Of a DNA stretch of 64,000 bases, positions 1 through 8,272 are shown piece by piece. Both the position numbers and the translations under genes were made by a program. The notes beneath the pieces are model-generated. The model was given only the letters and a program-made list of their open reading frames with translations. It was not told where the DNA came from and searched no databases. Source of the DNA: Actinomycetes bacterium (GTDB lineage Bacteria; Actinomycetota; Acidimicrobiia; Acidimicrobiales; Ilumatobacteraceae); the NCBI GenBank assembly GCA_025358125.1, contig JANYKS010000097.1:1-64000 (forward strand), read 5' to 3'. Each line of letters begins with the position of its first letter. Position 1 is the stretch's first letter.

Positions 1-545
1 TTCGGCTTGTCGGACCGGGGGCGGTGGAAGCCTTCGAGTTCGACGCCCGCTGGAAGTACGCGTGCAGCGGCCTCGACTTCGATCACCCGGGGTTCGTGCA
101 CACGGTGCTGGTCGACATGCGAGCCCGCCTGGATCGTTCGCAGCGGCCACGGCGGATCTTCGAGGTCAGCCTCGACGCTGCTCGCAGCCGCTGCTGCGGT
201 TGACGATGTCGACCTGGCGACGGGGCTGCGGGCGGTCCTGTGCCGTGATGACGACTACCGCTCGGGTGGCAAGCCGGTTTGCGACTGGGATGATCGCGAT
301 GCCCGGCCCAGCTCGTGGCTAACCTGGCGGCTGACGCGCTCGCCTGCCAGGGCGTGCTCGACGGGTTGACGCTGACGGTGACGGTCGCCCAGCTGAGCTG
401 TTGGCCACCGTGGTCGGCCAGGATCTCGAGGAGGGGGAGGACGGCCGGTTCCGCATCGCTCGCAAGGTGGCGAAGGACCGGGTGATCGCCACGGTCGACC
501 CGGCCTCCACACCCACAAGATCGACAGTCACCGGGTGACCCAGGC
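1..545 (+). pseudogene. decayed IS1182-family transposase fragment
   Basis: No single frame is open, but consecutive stretches in different frames read like one IS1182/DUF772 transposase. Bases 9-203 encode AVEAFEFDARWKYAC and then a VDMRARL segment. The next stretch, in another frame to about 300, encodes LCRDDDYRSGGKPVCDWDD. About 300-410 encodes LVANLAADALACQGVLDG. About 410-510 encodes ELLATVVGQDLEEGEDGRFR and DRVIATVDP. At least three frameshifts separate these blocks and the C-terminal catalytic part is gone, so it is a dead remnant; the window edge cuts the N-terminus. The family call rests on remembered motifs. Bases 546-770 hold no gene I can support. Confidence 0.72.
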
Positions 546-770
546 AGGTGGAGACCGCCCTCACCACTCACGAACGTCCTCACGTGCCCATCACGACCGA
601 CGAGCCGAACGCGAAGTTGGTCGACGACGACGCCACACCCGCATCACGAGGCTCACATGAGCCGGACAAGGCCCACATGAGCCACCATTCCTCGACCCCG
701 CCGCCGGAGCGGACCCCGTTCGGCACCAGCCACCCAGAGCGACCAGCGATCGACCGCCACGTCGATCTCG

Positions 771-776
771 TATAAT
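771..776 (+). promoter_or_regulatory. perfect -10 hexamer upstream of ruvC
   Basis: TATAAT lies 40 bases before the GTG start of ruvC. No good -35 hexamer is seen 16-18 bases upstream. Transcription from it would start near 783 and put the LexA box inside the leader. A second candidate, TACGCT at 802-807, would give a leaderless transcript starting at GTG 816. Confidence 0.4.
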
Positions 777-808
777 CCACCCTGCCGCCCGTTGTGTCCG
801 CTACGCTA

Positions 809-822
809 CGAACCTGTGTTCG
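809..822 (+). promoter_or_regulatory. LexA (SOS) box of the ruvCAB operon
   Basis: CGAACCTGTGTTCG is an exact match to the Gram-positive/actinobacterial LexA operator CGAAC-N4-GTTCG. It overlaps the ruvC translation start region, where bound LexA would block transcription. ruvCAB is a known SOS target in mycobacteria, so the operon is probably induced by DNA damage. Confidence 0.85.
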
Positions 823-1361
823 TCATGCGGTCTCCACAAGAGCCCCTCGTCGTGTTGGGGATCGACCCGGGTCTCACCCGCTGTGGCTACGCCGCGATCG
901 AAGCGCGGGGTCCGAGTTCTGCCCACGCGCTCAGCCTCGGGGTGATCCGCACTCCGGCAACCGACCCGTTGCCGAAGCGGCTGGCCGATCTGCGCGTCGA
1001 GCTAGCAGGGCTGATCGATGAGTTCCGGCCCCACGTCGTCGCGGTCGAGCAGGTGTTCTTCCAGACCAACGTGCGCACGGCGATGAGCGTCGGCCAGGCC
1101 AGCGGGCTCGCGCTCGCCGAGGCCTGGGCGTGCGGCTGCGATGTCGTGCAGTACACGCCGAATCAGGTCAAGGGCGCCGTTGCCGGATGGGGCGCAGCCG
1201 ACAAGGCGCAGGTTCAGAAGATGGTCCAGGTCCGGCTCGGTCTGACATACCTGCCGCGCCCCGCCGACGCGGCCGATGCCGCCGCGCTCGCGCTGTGCCA
1301 CCTCGCGGTGGCCCCGTTGCGACGCAGCGTGAACAAAGCACTCGCGGCGGGTCGGTCATGA
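816..1361 (+). CDS. ruvC: Holliday junction resolvase RuvC
   Basis: RuvC is the endonuclease that resolves Holliday junctions after RuvAB branch migration. The protein has the expected RNase H-like fold signatures: an N-terminal VLGIDPGLTRCGYA block with the first catalytic Asp at about residue 17, a VAVEQVFF block with the catalytic Glu, and a C-terminal PADAADAAALALCH block with the last acidic pair. GTG 816 was chosen because TACGCT ends 8 bases before it, as in other leaderless genes here. ATG 825 (178 aa) is the alternative; neither has a Shine-Dalgarno. The stop overlaps the ruvA ATG. Confidence 0.93.
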   Translation: MFVMRSPQEPLVVLGIDPGLTRCGYAAIEARGPSSAHALSLGVIRTPATDPLPKRLADLRVELAGLIDEFRPHVVAVEQVFFQTNVRTAMSVGQASGLALAEAWACGCDVVQYTPNQVKGAVAGWGAADKAQVQKMVQVRLGLTYLPRPADAADAAALALCHLAVAPLRRSVNKALAAGRS

Positions 1362-1954
1362 TCGGCTCGCTACGAGGAGCGGTCCTCGAGCGGGGGGCCG
1401 ATACCGAGGTCTTGCTCGAAGTCGCCGGTGTCGGCTATCTCGTCACGGTCACTCCTCGAACGCTCGCCGAACTCGAGCCCGGCGCCCCGGTGTTCCTGCA
1501 CGTGCATCATCACATCCGCGAGGACACCCAGACCCTGTTCGGGTTCCTGCGCCGCGAGGAGCGGGCCACGTTCCAGATTCTCATCGCGACCCATGGCGTC
1601 GGCCCAGCGCTGGCGATGGCCATTCTCGGTACCCATACGCCGATGGCGCTCGTCGACATCGTCACCGGCGCCGACCTCGCGTCGCTCACGCTCGTCCCCG
1701 GCGTCGGCAAGAAGACTGCGGAACGACTACTGATCGAGCTGAAGAACCGGCTCAACCTGCCCATGCTCGATCCGATCGGCGCGGCCCACAACGGCGTCGC
1801 GAACTCCACGTTCGGCGATGTCCGCGAGGCCCTGTTCGGCCTCGGCTATGCCCCCGATGAAGTGCGCGACGCACTGCGCGAACTCCCCGGTGGCGGCGAC
1901 GCGGCAACAGTGTTGCGTGAGGCGCTGCAACTGTTGGGAGCTCGTCGTGCGTGA
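1358..1954 (+). CDS. ruvA: Holliday junction branch migration protein RuvA
   Basis: RuvA binds four-way junctions and loads the RuvB motors. The 198-residue protein starts MIGSLRG and has the OB domain, helix-hairpin-helix segments ([11 protein letters not shown] and [18 protein letters not shown]) and a C-terminal domain III ([16 protein letters not shown]) that contacts RuvB. Its ATG overlaps the ruvC stop (ATGA), which indicates translational coupling. Length and domain order are normal. Confidence 0.96.
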   Translation: MIGSLRGAVLERGADTEVLLEVAGVGYLVTVTPRTLAELEPGAPVFLHVHHHIREDTQTLFGFLRREERATFQILIATHGVGPALAMAILGTHTPMALVDIVTGADLASLTLVPGVGKKTAERLLIELKNRLNLPMLDPIGAAHNGVANSTFGDVREALFGLGYAPDEVRDALRELPGGGDAATVLREALQLLGARRA

Positions 1955-2981
1955 AGAATTTCTCGACCCGGGCGTGAACGGCGAGGTGGAGGAGACCGAC
2001 GAGATCGGTCTGCGCCCACGCCGTCTTGGCGACTTCGTCGGCCAGCGCGAGCTCAAAGAGCACCTCACGATCGTGCTGGAGGCCGCTCTTCAGCGTCATC
2101 AGCCGATCGATCATCTGCTCCTCGCCGGACCTCCCGGCCTCGGCAAGACCACGCTGGCCGGTATCGTCGCGGCGGAGATGGGCGTGCACATGCACATCAC
2201 CTCCGGGCCGACGCTGGAGCGTGCCGGCGATCTCGCCGCCATCCTGACCAAGCTCGGTGAGGGCGACGTGTTGTTCATCGACGAGATCCATCGCCTGTCG
2301 CGCGCCGTCGAAGAGATCCTCTACCCGGCGATGGAGGACTTCCAGCTCGACATCGTGGTCGGCAAGGGCCCTGCCGCATCCTCGATTCGCCTGCCACTGC
2401 CGCCGTTCACGCTCGTCGGTGCCACCACACGCACGGGGATGATCACCGGCCCGCTGCGAGACCGGTTCGGTCTCGTCGCCCGACTCGACTTCTACCACGA
2501 CGACGAACTCGAGGCCATCGTGCGCCGCGCCGCCGGCATTCTCGATGTCAGCATCGATTCCCAGGGCGCCTGGGAAATTGCGAAACGCAGTCGGGGAACC
2601 CCGCGCATCGCCAACCGGCTCCTGCGCCGGGTCCGTGACTACGCCCAGGTGCGCGGCGACGGCACGATCAACCAGGACACCGCCCGCACCGGCCTTGCTG
2701 TGTTCGGTGTCGACGAACGTGGCCTCGACAAGGTTGACCGGGCAATTCTCACTGCGATCTGCCAACAGTTCCGCGGCGGTCCGGTTGGGCTCTCCACCGT
2801 CGCGATCAGCGTCGGAGAGCAGACGGAGACCGTCGAAGACGTCTACGAGCCGTTCCTGATCCAACAGGGCCTGCTTGCGCGCACGCCGAGGGGGCGGGTC
2901 GCGATGCCGTCGGCGTGGGAACACCTCGGTCTGGAGATGCCGACGATCACCGGCGACAAGCCACGTTCGCTGTTCGGCTGA
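1947..2981 (+). CDS. ruvB: Holliday junction branch migration helicase RuvB
   Basis: RuvB is the AAA+ hexamer that pumps DNA through the RuvA-bound junction. Walker A ([10 protein letters not shown]) is at residues 61-70, Walker B (DEIH) at about 112-115, a sensor/arginine-finger segment (GPLRDRFG) near 170, and a winged-helix C-terminus. The 344-residue length is typical. GTG 1947 overlaps the end of ruvA by 8 bases; the next Met is far inside the protein. Confidence 0.97.
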   Translation: MREEFLDPGVNGEVEETDEIGLRPRRLGDFVGQRELKEHLTIVLEAALQRHQPIDHLLLAGPPGLGKTTLAGIVAAEMGVHMHITSGPTLERAGDLAAILTKLGEGDVLFIDEIHRLSRAVEEILYPAMEDFQLDIVVGKGPAASSIRLPLPPFTLVGATTRTGMITGPLRDRFGLVARLDFYHDDELEAIVRRAAGILDVSIDSQGAWEIAKRSRGTPRIANRLLRRVRDYAQVRGDGTINQDTARTGLAVFGVDERGLDKVDRAILTAICQQFRGGPVGLSTVAISVGEQTETVEDVYEPFLIQQGLLARTPRGRVAMPSAWEHLGLEMPTITGDKPRSLFG

Positions 2982-3024
2982 ACCAGCGGCGTGCCCGACC
3001 GCTTCTTTACGACCGCGTGTGCCC

Positions 3025-3047
3025 GACCGCGTCTGCCCGTCGCGGTC
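3025..3047. terminator. hairpin between convergent ruvB and hydrolase genes
   Basis: GACCGCG and CGCGGTC form a 7-bp GC-only stem with a 9-base loop in the 77-bp gap between two converging genes. Two direct copies of GTGCCCGACCGC (2991-3002, 3019-3030) lie beside it. There is no U-tract, so bidirectional termination is only inferred. Confidence 0.4.
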
Positions 3048-3058
3048 AGCCGGCCGCG

Positions 3059-3775
3059 TCAGCCGACTGGCAGGTACAGATCGAGGAAGGCCATCGTCTT
3101 GGCCCACGCGGCCTTGGCCGCAGGCTCGTCGTAGAACATCGGCGCCTCGTGGTTGTCGAATGCGTGACCGGCGGCCTCGACGTTGACGACAATGCCTTCG
3201 CGCCCGGCAATCGCGGCTGCGACTGCGTCTATCGCACCCTCCGGCATGTACGCGTCGGCGTTGGCGAAGTGGAACAGCGTCGGGCACGACACCTGATCGA
3301 ACATGGCGAGCATGTCCGGGACACCGGAGCCGTAGTAGCTCACGCACACGGACGGCTCGCCGGCCGCGGCAACACCGAATGCCAGCGTGCCGCCGAGGCA
3401 GAAGCCGAGCACGGCCGGAGCCTGGGTGATCCCGTCCAGGCCGCCGAGGTGTTCGAGCGCGGCGACGCAATCGCTGATCGCCTGCTGGAAATCGAGTTGC
3501 TGGACCTTGCCGATCGAGGCGCCGAGGCCCTCCTCGGTGTGATCGGCCTCCCAGTTGCGCTCGAACCGCCAGAAGACATCGGGTGCGCCGACGATATAGC
3601 CGGCCGCCGCGAGCCGTTCGGCGACCGCTCGGATGTATGGGCCGACACCGAAGATCTCCTGGATCAACAAGATGGCCGACGTGCCACCGCCGTCCGGGGT
3701 CCACAGATGGAGATCCATCTGGCCGTCATCACCACAACCAACCGAATCGGTGCGAAGAGTCGTCATGGCGCTCAT
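3059..3775 (-). CDS. dienelactone hydrolase family protein
   Basis: This 238-residue alpha/beta hydrolase belongs to the dienelactone hydrolase family, soluble enzymes that open lactones or cleave esters with a Cys/Ser-Asp-His triad. The nucleophile motif GFCLGG has Cys, as in true DLH. The Asp lies in FANADAYMP and the His in AGHAFDN. The start is ATG 3775 (MSAMTTLR); a second in-frame ATG is at 3766. It is convergent with ruvB and divergent from queA. No aromatic degradation genes are nearby, so the substrate is unknown. Confidence 0.85.
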   Translation of the reverse strand: MSAMTTLRTDSVGCGDDGQMDLHLWTPDGGGTSAILLIQEIFGVGPYIRAVAERLAAAGYIVGAPDVFWRFERNWEADHTEEGLGASIGKVQQLDFQQAISDCVAALEHLGGLDGITQAPAVLGFCLGGTLAFGVAAAGEPSVCVSYYGSGVPDMLAMFDQVSCPTLFHFANADAYMPEGAIDAVAAAIAGREGIVVNVEAAGHAFDNHEAPMFYDEPAAKAAWAKTMAFLDLYLPVG

Positions 3776-3778
3776 CGT

Positions 3779-3795
3779 GTCACAGCGCTCGTGAC
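3779..3795. promoter_or_regulatory. short inverted repeat beside the hydrolase start
   Basis: GTCAC-AGCGCTC-GTGAC is a 5-bp-arm inverted repeat with a partly symmetric core, 3 bases upstream of the reverse-strand ATG 3775. It could be a minor operator or a chance repeat. Confidence 0.25.
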
Positions 3796-3828
3796 GGGCT
3801 CCGAATTCAGCCGCCGATACAGCTTTGC

Positions 3829-3864
3829 GTGAGGGATTATGTGAACGACCACGTAAGTGCTCAC
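3829..3864. promoter_or_regulatory. 36-bp dyad operator candidate, hydrolase/queA intergenic
   Basis: The segment reads GTGAG-N7-GTG-N6-CAC-N7-CTCAC, with an additional symmetric TTA/TAA inside the two N7 blocks. On the reverse strand it contains a good -10 hexamer (CATAAT, 3842-3837) with TGTGAG 17 bases upstream, so a regulator bound to the dyad would cover the promoter of the hydrolase gene. No regulator gene is adjacent. Confidence 0.5.
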
Positions 3865-3950
3865 ACAAAACTGTCGCGGTTGGGTGGCGGTGGCGGGGGC
3901 GGGGCAACTCGGTTTCGACATCTCCACTCCGGCCCTTAGCCTGGTGCGCT

Positions 3951-4970
3951 GTGCTGCTCGCCGATTTCGACTATGAACTGCCCGTCGAGCGCATCGCTCA
4001 GACGCCCGTCGAACCACGCGATGCCGCCCGACTGCTCATCGACCGAGGTCGCGAACCGCCAGCTCATCGGCATGTGTCCGACATCGCGGAGTATCTGCAG
4101 CCAGGCGATGTGCTGGTCGTCAACGATTCCAAGGTCATCCCTGCCCGCCTTCGGCTGCAGCGCCACAGCGGGGGAGCAGCGGAGGTGCTGCTGCTCGAAC
4201 CGGTGGCCAGCGTCGATGGCGATCGGCGGGTGTGGGAAGCACTCGTACGCCCCGGCAAGAGGTTGTTGGTCGGCGAGCAACTGCTCACCCCGGCTGGTGA
4301 GCCGCTGATCGAGATCGACAGGCGCACCGACTCCGGCGACACGTTCTATGTGACGCTGCTCGGCGATGACGATCCGCTCGACATCCTCGCCCGCTACGGC
4401 GATATGCCGTTGCCACCCTACATCACGACGCCCCTCGGCGAGCGCGACCGCTACCAGACGGTGTATGCGAGCGAGCCGGGATCGGCGGCCGCACCGACGG
4501 CCGGACTGCATTTCACACCGGAGTTGTTGGCCGCGACGCTCGCAGCCGGCGTGACTCTGGCCCGCGTCGAACTCATCGTCGGTCTCGACACATTCCAGCC
4601 GATGAGCGTCGCCGACCCACTCGATCACAAGATCCACAGCGAGCGGTACCGCGTCGGCGCGGATGTGCTCGATCAGTGCCGCGATGCGCGGCGCGTCGTC
4701 GCCGTCGGCACCACGGCGACCCGCGCCCTGGAGTCTGCGGCCACGTTCGGAGAGCTCCAAGGCCGGACGCGGCTGTTCATCCATCGCGGCTACGAGTGGA
4801 AGCTGGTCGATCTGCTGATGACGAACTTCCACCTCCCGCGCACCACCCTGTTGGTCATGATCGAAGCCTTCATCGGCAGTCGCTGGCGACTCCTCTACGA
4901 CGCAGCGCTCGCCGGCGACTACCGGTTCTTGTCGTTCGGCGACGCAATGTTGCTGAACAGGAGCCTGTGA
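3951..4970 (+). CDS. queA: S-adenosylmethionine:tRNA ribosyltransferase-isomerase QueA
   Basis: QueA transfers the ribosyl moiety of SAM onto preQ1 in tRNA to make epoxyqueuosine. Family segments seen include FDYELPVERIAQTP, GDVLVVNDSKVIPARL, AGLHFTPELL and VVAVGTTATRALE. The GTG start gives 339 residues; TAGCCT lies 8 bases upstream, so the mRNA is probably leaderless. The gene overlaps tgt, the enzyme for the preceding step, so the two act together on wobble-position G34 of GUN tRNAs. Confidence 0.95.
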   Translation: MLLADFDYELPVERIAQTPVEPRDAARLLIDRGREPPAHRHVSDIAEYLQPGDVLVVNDSKVIPARLRLQRHSGGAAEVLLLEPVASVDGDRRVWEALVRPGKRLLVGEQLLTPAGEPLIEIDRRTDSGDTFYVTLLGDDDPLDILARYGDMPLPPYITTPLGERDRYQTVYASEPGSAAAPTAGLHFTPELLAATLAAGVTLARVELIVGLDTFQPMSVADPLDHKIHSERYRVGADVLDQCRDARRVVAVGTTATRALESAATFGELQGRTRLFIHRGYEWKLVDLLMTNFHLPRTTLLVMIEAFIGSRWRLLYDAALAGDYRFLSFGDAMLLNRSL

Positions 4971-6067
4971 TGCATCCGGTCCGTTTCCAACTGGTCGCAC
5001 ACGACGGTGCGGCACGTTCGGGGATCGGTCACGCGGCCAACGGTCAGTACCGCACACCGTGTTTCATGCCGGTCGGGACGCGGGCTGCGGTCAAGTTCTT
5101 GTCGGCCGCCGACTACGAGCGCCTCGGAGCCGAGATCGTTCTCGCCAACACCTATCACCTGATGCTGCGCCCTGGGACCGAGACGATCGCCCACTTCGGC
5201 GGGATCGGCAAGTTCAGCGACTGGCACGGGCTCACACTCACCGACTCCGGTGGGTACCAGGTCTTCTCGCTGGGGCCCAAGATGGACGACGACGGTGTCA
5301 CCTTTCGCAGCACCTACGACGGGTCGACCCACCGCCTCACGCCCGAGAGTGCCGTTGCCACTCAGGAGTTGCTCGGCGCCGACATCCAGATGGTGCTCGA
5401 CGTGTGCGCGCCGCTCCCTTCGCCGCCCGAGGTCATTCGGCTCGCGCTCGATCGCACATCGGCTTGGGCCGCTCGGGCCCGAACCGCCCATTCTCGACCC
5501 GACCAGGCGCTGTTCGGGATCGTCCAGGGCGGCATCGATCCGGTGCTGCGCGGCGAGTCGGCCCGACGTACTGCCGAGTTGGACTTCGACGGTTACGGCA
5601 TCGGCGGGCTGAGCGTGGGTGAGACCCGGGTGGAGATGCTGCCCGCGCTCGCTGCTGCGCTCGAACACCTGCCCCCGGATCGTCCCCGCTACCTGATGGG
5701 TGTCGGCGATCCGGCCTCGCTCGTAGAGGCTGTGGCGTTGGGGGTCGATCAGTTCGACTGCGTGATGCAGACCCGGCTCGGTCGCCACGGTACGGCGCTC
5801 ACCAGCACCGGCAAGTTGCACGTGAAGAACGCCAAGCATGCGCTCTCGGAGGAGCCGATCGACACTGCGTGCGCGTGCGAGGTGTGCGCACGTCATTCTC
5901 GTGGCTACATCCGGCACCTGTTCCAGGTCGGTGAGCCGACCGGGCAGCGACTGGTCAGCCTGCACAATGTCTCCTGGACGTTGCAGTTGATGGGGCAGAT
6001 GCGCGACGCGATCGCGGCTGGCGCGTTCGATTCGCTTCGCCGCCGGGTGCTCGCCATTTGGGGCTGA
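4970..6067 (+). CDS. tgt: queuine/preQ1 tRNA-guanine transglycosylase Tgt
   Basis: Tgt exchanges G34 for preQ1 in tRNAs with GUN anticodons. The 365-residue protein contains the DSGGYQVFSLG block, a GGLSVGE segment and LMGVGDP. The C-terminal zinc site is ACACEVCARHSRGYIRHL (Cys-X-Cys-X2-Cys and a distal His). ATG 4970 overlaps the queA stop. The preQ1 synthesis genes (queC, D, E, F) are not in the window. Confidence 0.95.
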   Translation: MHPVRFQLVAHDGAARSGIGHAANGQYRTPCFMPVGTRAAVKFLSAADYERLGAEIVLANTYHLMLRPGTETIAHFGGIGKFSDWHGLTLTDSGGYQVFSLGPKMDDDGVTFRSTYDGSTHRLTPESAVATQELLGADIQMVLDVCAPLPSPPEVIRLALDRTSAWAARARTAHSRPDQALFGIVQGGIDPVLRGESARRTAELDFDGYGIGGLSVGETRVEMLPALAAALEHLPPDRPRYLMGVGDPASLVEAVALGVDQFDCVMQTRLGRHGTALTSTGKLHVKNAKHALSEEPIDTACACEVCARHSRGYIRHLFQVGEPTGQRLVSLHNVSWTLQLMGQMRDAIAAGAFDSLRRRVLAIWG

Positions 6068-6128
6068 TCCGGCAGTAGGCTTTCCCGCTGCCCGGCGCCC
6101 CGCCGGTTCGTGAATCATTCTGGATGTC

Positions 6129-6509
6129 GTGATGTCTTCTCAACTTGCCGTTATTGTCGCTGCCACGAACAACAGCGGCGGCAGCATTGTCAGCCTGCTG
6201 TTCCTGCCACTCATGTTCGTCGGCGGATATTTCCTGCTGATCCGCCCGCAGCGCCGCCGTCAAAAGGCCCAAGCCGCGCTGCAGACCGGGCTTGTCGAGG
6301 GCGACGAAGTCATCACCACTTCTGGCATGTACGGCTTCATCACCGGCTTCGAGGGTGACATCGTCTGGCTCGAGATCGACGACAACATCCAGATCCGGGT
6401 CGCTCGCGCGGCGCTGCAGCGCAAGGTCGACACCTCGGGAAGCGCCGATGCCAAAGCGGGCGGATCCAGCTCGATCGACGACCAGCCGGCCGACGACGAC
6501 GACAAATAG
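6129..6509 (+). CDS. yajC: preprotein translocase subunit YajC
   Basis: This 126-residue SecDF accessory subunit has one N-terminal membrane helix (VSLLFLPLMFVGGYFLLI) followed by the diagnostic RPQRRRQK stop-transfer segment. A small SH3-like domain follows (GDEVITTSGMYGFITGF). The tail is acidic and ends DDDDK. GTG 6129 and ATG 6132 are both possible; CATTCT lies 7 bases before the GTG. The stop overlaps the GTG of secD, so yajC-secD-secF form one coupled unit. Confidence 0.93.
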   Translation: MMSSQLAVIVAATNNSGGSIVSLLFLPLMFVGGYFLLIRPQRRRQKAQAALQTGLVEGDEVITTSGMYGFITGFEGDIVWLEIDDNIQIRVARAALQRKVDTSGSADAKAGGSSSIDDQPADDDDK

Positions 6510-8272
6510 TGCGTCGCAAACTCATCACTTCCCTCGTCAGCATCGCTCTCCTCGCGGTCGGCCTGCTCTCGATCAATCTTGCCCTCGGCTATCGCCCGGC
6601 GCTCGGCCTCGACCTGCGCGGCGGCATCTCGGTCACGCTCAAGCCGGTCGGCACAGCGAGCACCGCAAGCCTCAACCTGGCGGTCGAGAGAATCCGAGAG
6701 CGCGTCGACAGCGTCGGCGTCGGTGAGCCCGAAATCGTCCGCCAGCAGGACGCGATCGTCGTCAACCTGCCTGGTGTCAACGATCAGGAAAAGGCGCTCG
6801 ACCTCGTCAAGGTCAGCGGCAAGGTGTATCTACGGCCGGTGCTGCAGTGCATCAATGCGCCGTCAGCAGCGACGAGTTCTTCGTCCACCGTCGCCGGCAG
6901 CGCGACATCGACGGTCGGTTCGACCGTCGCCGGATCAACGGCCGGCGGATCGACGGTGACGAATTCCTCCACGTCGGTCGCTGCGTCCGTCACCGGCAGT
7001 ACCGTCACCGTCGGAACCGGTTCTCCAGGGCCGTCACGCGTCGTCAACGGCGCGGCGTCGACCGACAACGGACCCGCCCTCTCCGGCACTGCGACGACGT
7101 CGGCCCCCCCGACGACCGCCCCGCCGACGACGCTTCCGGCGTCCACGAGCGACGCCTCGTCGACCACCGTGGCGAGCGGCTTGTCGACGACCGTGGCGAG
7201 CGGCTCGCCGACCACCGTGGCGGGCGGTTCCTCGCCGACGGCGGCCGGCGCCACCACCACCGTTCCGATCCTGGTCTCGGATCCGACCAAGACCGAGTAT
7301 CTGCGGACACGCGGCGGCGAAGTGTGCCAGGTCGGTCGCTCGGAGGGCACGGGCGAAGTGTTCGAGAAGGACTCGGCAAGGGCTCGCATCCTCGGTGCCG
7401 GCTGGGGCGTTACCGTCAATCTCAAGACCGGCAGGGCCGGCGAAGGTGTCTGGAACGCGCTCGCGACGCAGTGCTACAACGCCTCGGCTGCCTGCCCGAC
7501 CCGCCGCCTGGCGATCCAGCTCGATGCCGAAATCCAGTCGGCGCCGTCGGTGAACGCCCCGACCTTCACCGGCAGCGTCGAGATCACCGGATCGTTCACC
7601 CGCAAGCAGGCAGAGAACCTGGCCCAGGTGCTCAACTCGGGCGCCCTCCCGATCACGCTCCAGAACGTCGCAGTCGAGCAGGTGTCGGCCACGCTCGGCA
7701 AGGATTCCTTGCGGGCCGCCGTCATCTCCGGCGCGATCGGCGTTGCCCTCGTGCTGCTGTTCATGATGCTGTACTACCGCCGTCTCGCGCTCGTCGTGAT
7801 CGTCGGTCTCTGCATCTCCGGTGCGCTGGTCTATAGCGTGACCGCACTGATCTCCCGGTTCTACAACGGCGTCCTCTCGCTCTCCGGGGTGGCCGGACTG
7901 ATCGTGTCGATCGGTGTCACCATCGACTCCTACGTCGTCTTCTTCGAACGCTTGAAAGACGAGGTGCGTGGTGGTCGTTCGCTGCGCAACTCGGCCCAGC
8001 GCGGCTTCAAGTCGGCGTTCCGGACGATCCTCGTCGCCGACGCGGTGTCGCTCATCGGCGCAGCCGTGCTGTGGTACCTGTCCGTCGGCGCCGTTCGCGG
8101 CTTCGCGTTCTACCTCGGCCTCTCGACGGTGATGGACGTCTTCGTCGCCTACTTCTTCACCAGACCGGCTGTGTTGCTGCTCGCGCGGAGCCGTTTCATG
8201 AGCGGCAAGCACGTGCTCGGTCTCGACTCGGCCGGAGATGGTGCCGCTCGGGTCGCAGGAGCAACGTCATGA
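6509..8272 (+). CDS. secD: protein translocase subunit SecD
   Basis: SecD uses the proton gradient with SecF to pull preproteins across the membrane. It has an N-terminal helix, the LGLDLRGGI motif near residue 30, the base domain (ERIRERVDSVGVGEP), a P1 head region (FTGSVEITGSF), and C-terminal membrane helices from about residue 400 with a conserved VSIGVTIDSYVVFFER motif. At 587 residues it is long because about 140 Ser/Thr/Val/Gly-rich residues are inserted at about 112-255. The GTG start overlaps the yajC stop. Confidence 0.95.
   Translation: MRRKLITSLVSIALLAVGLLSINLALGYRPALGLDLRGGISVTLKPVGTASTASLNLAVERIRERVDSVGVGEPEIVRQQDAIVVNLPGVNDQEKALDLVKVSGKVYLRPVLQCINAPSAATSSSSTVAGSATSTVGSTVAGSTAGGSTVTNSSTSVAASVTGSTVTVGTGSPGPSRVVNGAASTDNGPALSGTATTSAPPTTAPPTTLPASTSDASSTTVASGLSTTVASGSPTTVAGGSSPTAAGATTTVPILVSDPTKTEYLRTRGGEVCQVGRSEGTGEVFEKDSARARILGAGWGVTVNLKTGRAGEGVWNALATQCYNASAACPTRRLAIQLDAEIQSAPSVNAPTFTGSVEITGSFTRKQAENLAQVLNSGALPITLQNVAVEQVSATLGKDSLRAAVISGAIGVALVLLFMMLYYRRLALVVIVGLCISGALVYSVTALISRFYNGVLSLSGVAGLIVSIGVTIDSYVVFFERLKDEVRGGRSLRNSAQRGFKSAFRTILVADAVSLIGAAVLWYLSVGAVRGFAFYLGLSTVMDVFVAYFFTRPAVLLLARSRFMSGKHVLGLDSAGDGAARVAGATS
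7157..7228 (+). repeat. 24-bp tandem repeat inside secD
   Basis: Three in-frame 24-bp copies (7157-7180, 7181-7204, 7205-7228) encode the octads SSTTVASG, LSTTVASG and SPTTVAGG in the periplasmic low-complexity insert of SecD. Confidence 0.8.

Noticed and set aside
548-775. 75-codon forward ORF before ruvC
   Set aside because: No recognisable family, a Pro/His/Ser-rich composition, and it runs up to the ruvC -10; more likely chance sequence at the end of the transposase remnant.
3254-3310. Possible tRNA or structured RNA in short gaps between genes
   Set aside because: No cloverleaf, T-loop or acceptor sequence was found by eye in any intergenic gap; most gaps are under 150 bp.
1752-3704. 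650-codon reverse-strand open frame across ruvA-ruvB
   Set aside because: It is antisense to clear ruvA/ruvB coding sequence, Arg/Gly-rich with no domain, and typical of shadow frames in GC-rich DNA.
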